Notes under the pieces: model-generated
The model's database searches: none
What the model was told of the DNA's origin: nothing
Seen by the model: only the letters and a program-made list of their open reading frames with translations
DNA from: SLRI01 sp942491185
GTDB taxonomy: Bacteria > Pseudomonadota > Alphaproteobacteria > Geminicoccales > Geminicoccaceae
Assembly (NCBI GenBank): GCA_942491185.1
Contig: CALOAB010000012.1
Location: 62,001-126,000, forward strand
Direction of reading: 5' to 3'
Length of the DNA: 64,000 nucleotides
Part shown: in pieces, positions 36,400-44,116 of the stretch
Layout: each line of letters opens with the position of its first letter
Position numbering within the stretch: position 1 is the first letter of the stretch
Made by a program: the position numbers and the translations under genes

Positions 36400-37944
36400 A
36401 TGAAAGATCTTCTTCGCCAACACTGATCGACCATCCTCGCCCTGTGCCTCGGCATCGTCATGGCCTTCGGCGCGAGTACCGCGAGCCCGACGCAGGAAAG
36501 CGGCGAGACGCTGCGCGTGGCGATCCTCCAGGACGTCAACAATTTCGACCCGCAATCCTTCCTCTCGGTCAACTTCCCGCTCATCAAGAACCTCTATGAC
36601 AGCCTGATCGAGTACGGCCCCGACGGCGAGCCGCTGCCGAGCCTCGCCAGCGAGTGGACCATCGCCGAGGACAACAGCTCGGTGACGCTCGAGCTTCGCG
36701 ACGACGTCACCTTCCACAGCGGCGCGCCGATGAACGCCGAGGCGGTGGCGGCGACGCTCGCCAAGGCTGCCGACCCCGAGACCGGCAAGAACGTCTATGC
36801 CACCATGGCGCCGGTCGCCGACTGGACGGTCGACGGCGACCAGCAGATCACGGTCAACTTCAATGGCCCGATCCCCGACAAGCAGATCACCGACCTCCTG
36901 CAGTTCCTCTCGATCATCGATCCGGCCGGGATCGAGACGATCGAGACCGAGCCTGCCGGCACCGGTGCCTTCACGCTGGTCGAGCGGGTGCTCGGGCAGA
37001 GCGTGACCCTGGCCGCCAACCCGGACTACTGGCGGGACGGCGAGCCCGCGGTGGACGGGCTCGAGATCACGGTCTTCGGCGACAACGACGCCGCCGCCGC
37101 GGCGCTGGAGTCCGATGCGGTCGACGTGATCTACGGTGCCGGCGGGCGGGCTGCGGTGCGCCTTCGCGACAGCGGCTACCAGCTGATCCAGGGTCCAGGC
37201 CCGCTGGTGCAGATCTTCCGCATCAACACGACGCGCGGCCCGTTCCAGAACGAGCAGTTCCGCCAGGCCTTCAACTACCTGCTCGACCGCGACGCCATCC
37301 TGCGCGTCGGCTATGCCGGCCTCGGCGTGGTCACGGCCCTGCCCTGGGCGCCGGCGAGCCCGGCCGCCGACACCTCCTACAACGAGACTTATGCTTTTGA
37401 CCTCGACAAGGCGAAGGAGCTGCTCGACGCTTCCGGCCTCTCGCCCGAGGAGATGAGCGACTGGCGGCTCCTGGTGAACAGCGCCGACCAGGACGCCATC
37501 ACCATCAGCCAGCTGGTGCAGGGCACGCTCGCCGGCCTCGACATCAACGTCGAGCTCGATCTCCGGCAGGGTGCCGAGTTCACCGATGCGATGCTCGGCG
37601 GCGACTACACGGCGATCTTCGCCGGCATCGGCAACATCCAGAAGTTCCCGAGCCGCATCGCCACCAACAGCATCTATCGGACCGCGAACAACCCGATCCT
37701 CGGCGAGCCGCATCCGCATCCCGACTACGTCGCGGCGATCGAGCGGGTCAACACGACGCTGGGCTCGGCCGATGAGGTCCAGGCCGCCTACGACCACCTG
37801 AACGAGGTCCTGGTCGCTTCCTCCTTCGGCATCCCGACCAATACCTTCGACGTCGGCCTGATCGTCGCTGCCCCCGATGTCGGCGGCTTCACGCCGGACA
37901 TCGACAACATGCTCGTGGCGCGCACGATCACCGTTGCACCTTGA
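36400..37944 (+). CDS. Peptide-type (family 5) ABC substrate-binding protein with in-frame TGA in the signal peptide
   Basis: ATG 36400 follows AGGAGGTGAG and begins MKDLLRQH. A TGA at codon 9 (36424-36426) interrupts, and the same frame then continues as STILALCLGIVMAFGAST, a good signal-peptide core, and through the whole binding protein to 37944: TLRVAILQDVNNFDPQ, FHSGAPMNAEAVAATL, NPDYWRDG, FRQAFNYLLDRDAI. Restart at ATG 36460 would lose the signal and leave the protein in the cytoplasm. So the stop is a real nonsense mutation, a read-through codon or a base error (TGG or CGA would repair it). The family binds di- or oligopeptides, or glycosides. Confidence 0.85.
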
Positions 37945-38018
37945 GCAAGCCGGTCGCCCTGGCGGTCGTGGCCGCCGGGGCAGCAGCGGCGCGCCATCCG
38001 CCGTGACGATCGCCGGCG

Positions 38019-40091
38019 ATGGCTGAGCCGGTTCTGCAGGTTCGCGGCCTCGAGGTGGACTTCACCGGCGCCGGCCGGGCGGTGCCGGCAGTGCGCGGCA
38101 TCGACCTCGATGTCGGCGCGCACGAGGTGCTGGGCATCGTCGGCGAATCCGGCTCCGGCAAGAGCGTCACGTCGCTCGCGGCAAGCGGCCTGCTGCCACC
38201 GACGGCAAGCGTTCGAGGCTCCGTCCGTTTCGCCGGCACCGAGGTGATCGGTGCGCGCCCCGAGGTGCTGCGCCAGCTGCGCGGCCGCGATGTCGGCATG
38301 ATCTTCCAGGACCCGACCACCAGCCTCAACCCCGTGCTGCCGATCGGCCGGCAGGTGACCGAGGGCCAGGTGGCGCATGGGCTGCTGCGCAAGCGCGATG
38401 CCGAGGCCAGGGCCGTGCAGCTCCTGGCCGAGGTCGACATCCCGGACCCCGCCGGCCGTAGCCGGCAATACCCCCACCAGTTCTCCGGCGGCATGCGCCA
38501 GCGCGCCGTCATCGCCATGGCGATGGCCGGCAAGCCGCAGCTGATCATCGCCGACGAGCCGACCACGGCCCTCGACGTCACCGTGCAGGCCCAGGTGCTG
38601 GCACTGCTGCGCCGCCGCCAGGCCGAGACCGGTGCCGCGGTGATCTTGATCACCCACGATCTGGGCGTCATTGCCGAGATCGCGGATCGGGTGGCGGTGA
38701 TGTATGGCGGGCGGATCGTCGAGACGGCACCCGTGGGCGAGCTCTTCGCGCGACCGCGCCATCCCTACACGGTGGGCCTCTTGCGCAGCCTGCCACGGCT
38801 CGACCAGCCGGCCCATCGCCTCGTGCCGATCCCGGGCCAACCGCCGACACCGGGCGCCATTCCACGAGGCTGTGCGTTCCATCCGCGCTGCCCGATCGGC
38901 GCCGGGCGTGAGCGCTGCCAACGCGAAGAGCCGGCCCTGCGCCCCATTGGTGCCAGCGGTGTCACCGCCTGCCACTTCGCCGAGGAGGTCGATGCGCTCT
39001 TGGCCGAGGCACCGGCGATCGACATCAGGGCCGTGGCGGCCGGACCGACCGCTGCTGCCGAGAGCCCGCTCCTGGTCGTCGATCGCCTGGCCGTGCACTT
39101 CCCGCTGCGCGCCGGCCTCCTGCGCCGCCAGGTCGGCCTGGTTCGTGCCGTCGATGGCGTGAGCCTTGAGGTCCGGGCGGGCGAGACGCTGGGCCTGGTT
39201 GGCGAATCCGGCTGCGGCAAGACCACGACGGGCCGGGCGATCATGGGCTTGATCAAGGCCACCAGCGGCAGCGTCCGCTTCGCTGGCGAGGAGATCACCC
39301 GCCTGCCGGCGCGCGAGCTGCGCCGCGTCCGCCGCCATGTCCAATATGTCTTCCAGGACCCTTATGCGTCCTTGAACCCGATCCGCACGGTCGAGGAGAT
39401 CATAGCCGAGCCCTTGCGCATCCATGGGCTCTACGAGGCGATGGGCGGTGCTGCCCGCATCGCCGAGCTGCTCGACCTCGTCGGCCTCTCGCGTGTCATG
39501 CTCGGCCGCTACCCGCGCGAGTTCTCCGGCGGCCAACGCCAGCGCATCGGCATCGCCCGGGCGCTTGCCCTGCAGCCGCGGCTCTTGATCCTCGACGAGC
39601 CGGTTGCCGCGCTCGACGTCTCCATCCAGGCGCAGATCGTCAACCTCTTGAAGGATCTGCAGGCCGAGCTCGGCCTCGCCTACCTCTTCATCGCCCACGA
39701 TCTGGCCGTCGTCCGGCACATCTCCGATCGCATCGCCGTGATGTATCTCGGCCGGATCGTCGAGGCCGGCACGCAGCGCCAGCTCTACGCCGAGCCGGTG
39801 CATCCCTACACCCAATCGCTGCTGTCGGCCGTGCCGGTCCCCGATCCAAGGAGCCGCGGCCGCCGCATCGTGCTCGAGGGCGACATGCCGAACCCGGCAG
39901 CCCCGCCCAGCGGCTGCGCCTTCCACCCGCGCTGCTACCGCGCCAGCTCGCGGTGCAGCGCCGAGAGCCCGCCTTTCGAGCCCTATCCGGGCCTCGCCTC
40001 GAGCACCGCCTGCCACCATGCCGGGCCGTTGCGGTCGGACGAGCTGCCGGCCCAGTCGCCAGAGCCGCTGCCAGCCGAGGCGCCGTCTTGA
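38019..40091 (+). CDS. Peptide-type ABC transporter, fused double ATPase
   Basis: 690 residues with two complete nucleotide-binding domains in one chain, as in GsiA. Domain 1: Walker A GESGSGKS (42-49), signature FSGGMRQRAVIAMAMA, Walker B LIIADEPTTALD. Domain 2: Walker A GESGCGKTT, signature FSGGQRQRIGIARAL, Walker B LLILDEPVAALD. Each ends with the Cys-rich oligopeptide/dipeptide C-terminal motif (GCAFHPRCPIG and GCAFHPRCYRA) that can hold an iron-sulfur cluster in relatives. It powers the two permeases that follow. Confidence 0.93.
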   Translation: MAEPVLQVRGLEVDFTGAGRAVPAVRGIDLDVGAHEVLGIVGESGSGKSVTSLAASGLLPPTASVRGSVRFAGTEVIGARPEVLRQLRGRDVGMIFQDPTTSLNPVLPIGRQVTEGQVAHGLLRKRDAEARAVQLLAEVDIPDPAGRSRQYPHQFSGGMRQRAVIAMAMAGKPQLIIADEPTTALDVTVQAQVLALLRRRQAETGAAVILITHDLGVIAEIADRVAVMYGGRIVETAPVGELFARPRHPYTVGLLRSLPRLDQPAHRLVPIPGQPPTPGAIPRGCAFHPRCPIGAGRERCQREEPALRPIGASGVTACHFAEEVDALLAEAPAIDIRAVAAGPTAAAESPLLVVDRLAVHFPLRAGLLRRQVGLVRAVDGVSLEVRAGETLGLVGESGCGKTTTGRAIMGLIKATSGSVRFAGEEITRLPARELRRVRRHVQYVFQDPYASLNPIRTVEEIIAEPLRIHGLYEAMGGAARIAELLDLVGLSRVMLGRYPREFSGGQRQRIGIARALALQPRLLILDEPVAALDVSIQAQIVNLLKDLQAELGLAYLFIAHDLAVVRHISDRIAVMYLGRIVEAGTQRQLYAEPVHPYTQSLLSAVPVPDPRSRGRRIVLEGDMPNPAAPPSGCAFHPRCYRASSRCSAESPPFEPYPGLASSTACHHAGPLRSDELPAQSPEPLPAEAPS

Positions 40092-40966
40092 GCGCCGAGC
40101 TCACGCTGGCGGTCACCCGGCAGGTCCTGGCCCGCAAGGGCGCCCTGCTCGCCGCCGGCTTTCTCGCGGTGATGGGGCTCACGGCACTGCTCGCTCCATG
40201 GCTCTGGCCCGGCGACCCGCTGGCGCAGAATCTCGTCCATGCGCTGGAGCCGCCATCCGCCGCCTTCTGGTTCGGCGCCGACGAGCTCGGTCGCGATATC
40301 CTGACCCGGGTGATCTATGGTGCCCGGACCTCGCTCACGACGGCGGCCGGTGCCGTCGCCATCGCCGGGGTGATCGGCGTGCCGATCGGCCTCGTCGCCG
40401 GCTTCTATGGCGGCTGGCGCGATGCCGTGCTGATGCGCCTCGTCGACGTCATCCTGGCCCTGCCGGGCATCCTCTTCGCCATGGCGTTGATCGCCGTCAT
40501 CGGCCGGAGCCAGCTGGCAGCCCTGGTCGCCGTCGGCATCACCGGCATCCCCAGCTTCGCCCGGATCACGCGCGCCCAGGTGCTGGCACTTCGCCAACGC
40601 GACTTCGTCATCGCGGTCGACGCCCTGGGCGGCTCGGCGGCGCACATGATGTTCCGCACCATCCTGCCCAATTCCTGGAGCCCGATCCTGGTCCAGGTGG
40701 TCATCCTGGCCGCCGTCGCCATCCTGCTCGAGGCGGCCCTGGCGTTCCTCGGCGTCGGCATCCCGCCACCGACGCCGAGCTGGGGCGAGATGCTGCGCAC
40801 CGGCAAGTCCTACCTCTACGAGGCCCCCTACTATGCCATCCTGCCGGGCATCGTGCTGACGCTGACCATCCTGTCGCTCGATACGCTCGGCCGCACGCTG
40901 GCTGCCGTGCTCGAGAACCGCCACGGCGCCGGCAATGAGCGCGACGCCCAGGGACGGCTGTCGTGA
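40088..40966 (+). CDS. Peptide-type ABC transporter permease (DppC-like)
   Basis: 292 residues from TTG 40088, which overlaps the ATPase stop (TTGA). FGADELGRDILTRVIYGARTSL is the DppC/OppC signature, and EAA loop residues lie in VAVDALGGSAAHMMFRTILPNSWSP. Six spans. The order ATPase, DppC-like, DppB-like is reversed from the common one but keeps coupled overlaps (4 bases each side). Confidence 0.92.
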   Translation: MSAELTLAVTRQVLARKGALLAAGFLAVMGLTALLAPWLWPGDPLAQNLVHALEPPSAAFWFGADELGRDILTRVIYGARTSLTTAAGAVAIAGVIGVPIGLVAGFYGGWRDAVLMRLVDVILALPGILFAMALIAVIGRSQLAALVAVGITGIPSFARITRAQVLALRQRDFVIAVDALGGSAAHMMFRTILPNSWSPILVQVVILAAVAILLEAALAFLGVGIPPPTPSWGEMLRTGKSYLYEAPYYAILPGIVLTLTILSLDTLGRTLAAVLENRHGAGNERDAQGRLS

Positions 40967-41910
40967 CCGGCTACATCCTCAGGCGGCTGGCCCAGCTCCT
41001 GCCGGTCACGCTCCTCGCCTCGCTCGCCATCTGGGCGATGATCTATGCGGTGCCGGGCGGCCCGGTGGGCGCCATGGTGGGCGAGAACGCGACGCCCGAG
41101 CAGATCCAGGCGACCCGCGAGCGTCTCGGCCTCGATCGACCGGTGCTCGTGCAATACGCGGCCTGGCTCGGCAACGCGCTCAAGGGTGATCTCGGCCTCT
41201 CGCTGCAGAACCGACAACCGGTGATGGAGCTGATCCTGGCGCGCGTGCCGGCGACGCTGCAGCTCGGCGTCGCCGCCATTCTCATCGGCCTGCTGATCGG
41301 CGTGCCGGTGGCCATCCTGAGCGCCGTCTATCCTGGCTCCAGGCTCGATCGCGCGCTGAGCGGCTGGAGTGCGCTGGCGCTCGGCGTGCCGACCTTCTGG
41401 CTCGGCATCCTGCTCATCCTGCTGTTCGCGGTCGAGCTGCGCTGGCTGCCCTCGGCCTCCAGCTACGTGCCGCTCTGGGAGGCGCCGGGCCAGGCGCTGC
41501 GCAACCTGGCGCTGCCGGCCATCACGCTCGGCGTCTACGTGTCGGGCATCTTCGCGCGCTTTCTGCGCGCCTCGCTGCTCGGTGAGCTGCACGCCGACTA
41601 CGTGCGCACCGCCCGCGCCAAGGGCCTGCCCGAGCGCGACGTCATCGGCCGCCACGTCATGCGCAACGCGCTGCTGCCCTTCGTCACCATCGTCGGGCTG
41701 ATGCTCGCGAGCTTCATCGGCGGCGCCCTGGTGACCGAGGCGGTCTTCACCTATCCGGGGCTGGGCCGCCTGCTGATCCAGGCGATCAGCACCCGCGACT
41801 ACCCACTGATCCAGGGCGCCATCCTGTTCATCCTGGTCATCTATGTGCTGATCAACCTGCTGATCGACATGCTCTACGCCTATATCGACCCGCGCATCGA
41901 CTACGGCTGA
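40963..41910 (+). CDS. Peptide-type ABC transporter permease (DppB-like)
   Basis: 315 residues from GTG 40963, overlapping the previous stop (GTGA). It starts YILRRLAQLLPVTLLASLAIWAMIYAVPGGP, has SLQNRQPVMELILARVPATLQL, and the EAA loop YVRTARAKGLPERDVIGRHVMRNALLP. It ends with YAYIDPRIDYG, standard for DppB. It closes the aminotransferase-SDR-M81-ABC run. Confidence 0.93.
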   Translation: MTGYILRRLAQLLPVTLLASLAIWAMIYAVPGGPVGAMVGENATPEQIQATRERLGLDRPVLVQYAAWLGNALKGDLGLSLQNRQPVMELILARVPATLQLGVAAILIGLLIGVPVAILSAVYPGSRLDRALSGWSALALGVPTFWLGILLILLFAVELRWLPSASSYVPLWEAPGQALRNLALPAITLGVYVSGIFARFLRASLLGELHADYVRTARAKGLPERDVIGRHVMRNALLPFVTIVGLMLASFIGGALVTEAVFTYPGLGRLLIQAISTRDYPLIQGAILFILVIYVLINLLIDMLYAYIDPRIDYG

Positions 41911-42174
41911 GAGCTTGGTGAAATCGACCGCGGACAGATCCAACCTTTGAATGAAAAAAGCCGGTCGCGTAATCTTCAGAGTTGATCGACTGCAGCCGAG
42001 CCGACGAGACCACGTACTCGTGGCATGATCGCCAAGAGAAGAGCGTGGCATGTCTTGACAAGCCTCGCCGGCTTATGCCCAATTGAATACATCGCGTTGG
42101 GCGTTGCGCTTTAGCCGCACAATAGAGGCGAATATCCTCATGCTTCATTCAACTTCATGTTGGAGAACACCAGG
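41911..42174. other. Gap of 264 bases without a gene
   Basis: This gap holds no convincing gene. It is AT-richer than its surroundings and contains a TTGACA (near 42056) without a good -10, and a distant pair CGACCG/CGGTCG enclosing an A-run near 41950. It probably carries the end signal of the ABC operon and the promoter of the small secreted protein, but neither can be placed firmly. Confidence 0.4.
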
Positions 42175-42483
42175 ATGAAGTTCAGTGCGCAAACGTGGCG
42201 TCGCCTCCGCGCCCTGACCGCGGCCAGCCTCATCGGCTTGTTGCCCGGCGTCAGGATAGCCACAGCGCAGGACGGCGACGACGCCGCTTGGCGCGAGGCT
42301 CAGTCTCTCGGTAACGCCGATGCGTTCCAGGGCTATCTCGACGCCTACCCGATCGGTCGCCATGCCGACACCGCTTTTGCTTGCATTGTCGCCGGAGCGC
42401 GCGGTGCCGACGCCGGATTTTGCGGCATCGAGCCGGCCGCCGGCCCGGTGCAGAACGCCCAGCCCGCACCCGTTCTCTATTGA
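42175..42483 (+). CDS. Small secreted protein with a caspase-associated helical repeat
   Basis: 102 residues from ATG 42175 (GGAG 9 bases upstream; ATG 42157 also possible). A Sec signal ends near ATAQ (about residue 32). The mature part has one unit, WREAQSLGNADAFQGYLDAY then PIGRHADTAFACIV, of the type (Y/F)LxxYPxGxxAxxA seen in many alphaproteobacterial caspase-like proteins. The caspase-like protein at 44069 has the same unit (YEAYLQRYDNGSFATAARQRI). Function is unknown. Confidence 0.6.
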   Translation: MKFSAQTWRRLRALTAASLIGLLPGVRIATAQDGDDAAWREAQSLGNADAFQGYLDAYPIGRHADTAFACIVAGARGADAGFCGIEPAAGPVQNAQPAPVLY

Positions 42484-42526
42484 TTCAGCCTACAGCCTCT
42501 TGATCGCCACGAGGAGTCCGTTGCCA

Positions 42527-43177
42527 ATGCGCACCCTGCCCCGTTGCCGAGCTGTCATGATCCTTCTTGGCTGCGTGGCGGTGAGCGGCCTTGCCGGCTG
42601 TGCGACGAGCGAGCCGGCGCCACCGGTCGAGCCGGTTCAGCTGGTCTACACGCCACCCTCGGGCAAGCCTGGGGGCATGTCGACGATCCGCCGGAACGGC
42701 GACGCCGAGCAATGGCTCGAGCGGGCCTCGACCAATCTGCGTGACCTGGGCTTCACCGTTACCCACACCGACCCGGTCGGTGGCTTCGTCGTCGCAACCC
42801 GGAGCATCCCGCCGCGCGACGGGGTCGATTGCGGCTGGATCGTCGAGGCTGGCGTCTCCGGTAGCCGCGAGCTGCACCATGCCTCCGAGCCCGATCTGGC
42901 AGTGGACATCTACGACGACGGCAAGCTGGTCAAGGCCAGGCGGTCCACCGACCTCGACACACGCGTGGTCGTCGTCGCCCGGCAGGTGGACGAGGAACGA
43001 ACGGAGCTGACCAGCCGGGCCGCCTATGTCGTCGTGCGCAAGACCAGTGGTCCGAGCGCGGTCCAGGACGTCAACGAGGTCATCTACTTCGGCAGCGGCG
43101 AAAGCGCCTCGTTCGACAAGGGAACGACGTGCCAGCCGACGGGCACGCTGGAGCGCGCCGTTCTCGCCCAGCTCTGA
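42527..43177 (+). CDS. Predicted lipoprotein, unknown function
   Basis: 216 residues. GAGGAG stands 10 bases before ATG 42527. A lipoprotein signal is plain: MILLGCVAVSGLAGC, lipobox LAGC, so the mature protein is anchored in a membrane. The mature region is mixed alpha/beta with FTVTHTDPVGGFVVATRS and two possible Cys (DCGWIV, TTCQPT). I recognise no family. It is 9 bases from the sulfotransferase gene and 43 from the small secreted protein, so the three are likely transcribed together. Confidence 0.65.
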   Translation: MRTLPRCRAVMILLGCVAVSGLAGCATSEPAPPVEPVQLVYTPPSGKPGGMSTIRRNGDAEQWLERASTNLRDLGFTVTHTDPVGGFVVATRSIPPRDGVDCGWIVEAGVSGSRELHHASEPDLAVDIYDDGKLVKARRSTDLDTRVVVVARQVDEERTELTSRAAYVVVRKTSGPSAVQDVNEVIYFGSGESASFDKGTTCQPTGTLERAVLAQL

Positions 43178-43186
43178 GACCTGGTC

Positions 43187-44116
43187 ATGGCCGCAGCAGC
43201 CGTGTCGCCGCTGCGCGTCATCCTCATCGGCACGCATCACAAATCGGGCACGGTTTGGATGCGCACGCTGTTCGAGCGAATCGCCGCCGCCCTGGGCGCC
43301 CCGTTCGTCCGACTGAAGGCGCACACGCCCATCGATCTTGCAGCTTTGGCCGAGGCGGGCCCGCTCCATCTGATCTTCCAGGATCACGCCTTCTTCGGCG
43401 ACATCGAGGGCAGTGCCGAGCTGCATCGGGGCGTCCGCGGCTGCCATGTCATCCGCGATCCGCGCGACCTGCTGATCTCGGCTGCCAACTACCACAGCTG
43501 GTCCAATGAGGCCTGGCTGCACCGGGTGCGCGCCGACCTCGGTGACCGCAGCTACCAGCAGGCGCTTTGTGCTCTCGACTTCGACGGAGCCGTCACCTTC
43601 GAGATGCGCCATTCGGCCGGACGCGCGATCCGCGACATGCGCGGCTTCGAGCGCGGCGAGCACTTCTTCGATGTCAAGGTCGAGGACCTGATGCAGGCGT
43701 CACCCGACGCCGCCTGGGCCTTCTTCGAGCGGCTCGGCTTCGCGGCGGGCGAGCGCCAGCCCTGCCTCGAAGCCTTCGAGGCGACCCGGCTTCGCGATCC
43801 AAGTCCGGGGCTGCGCGGGCACGTCCAGAATGCCGACTGCTACCAATGGCGCTACATGTTCGACGAGGCGCTGCTCGCCACCTTCCGCGAGCGGTGTGGC
43901 GACGTCGCCGAGGCCCTCGCCTACCCGCCCTCGAGCGCCGCGGAGCTGCGCCCCGATCCGGTCGCCAAGGCGGCTTACCTGGCTCGCTTCCACGCCAATC
44001 GTGGCGCCCGCGATCATGCGCTCCAGCTGCTGGCCGAGGCGCGCGCCGCGCACCCGGACGCCGCACCGCTACTCGTCGCCGAGCGCCTCGTCGTCGAGCT
44101 CGAGAGCGGCGGCTGA
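43187..44116 (+). CDS. PAPS-dependent sulfotransferase family protein
   Basis: 309 residues. The 5'-phosphosulfate loop is THHKSGTVWMRTLF, and the 3'-phosphate site is HVIRDPRDLLISAANYHS. The fold then continues with FDVKVEDLMQ and LRGHVQNADCYQWRYMFDEAL, a normal end for the family. The last 60 residues are helical and TPR-like (KAAYLARFHANRGARDHALQLLAEARAAHPDAAPL). It may add sulfate to a glycan or small molecule, which would fit the glycosyltransferases 6 kb away. Its end overlaps the caspase-like gene convergently by 48 bases. Confidence 0.82.
   Translation: MAAAAVSPLRVILIGTHHKSGTVWMRTLFERIAAALGAPFVRLKAHTPIDLAALAEAGPLHLIFQDHAFFGDIEGSAELHRGVRGCHVIRDPRDLLISAANYHSWSNEAWLHRVRADLGDRSYQQALCALDFDGAVTFEMRHSAGRAIRDMRGFERGEHFFDVKVEDLMQASPDAAWAFFERLGFAAGERQPCLEAFEATRLRDPSPGLRGHVQNADCYQWRYMFDEALLATFRERCGDVAEALAYPPSSAAELRPDPVAKAAYLARFHANRGARDHALQLLAEARAAHPDAAPLLVAERLVVELESGG

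Noticed and set aside
34096..37797. A 1233-codon minus-strand open frame
   Set aside because: It crosses three well supported plus-strand genes (SDR, M81 peptidase, binding protein) and has no family-like sequence. It is a codon-bias shadow.
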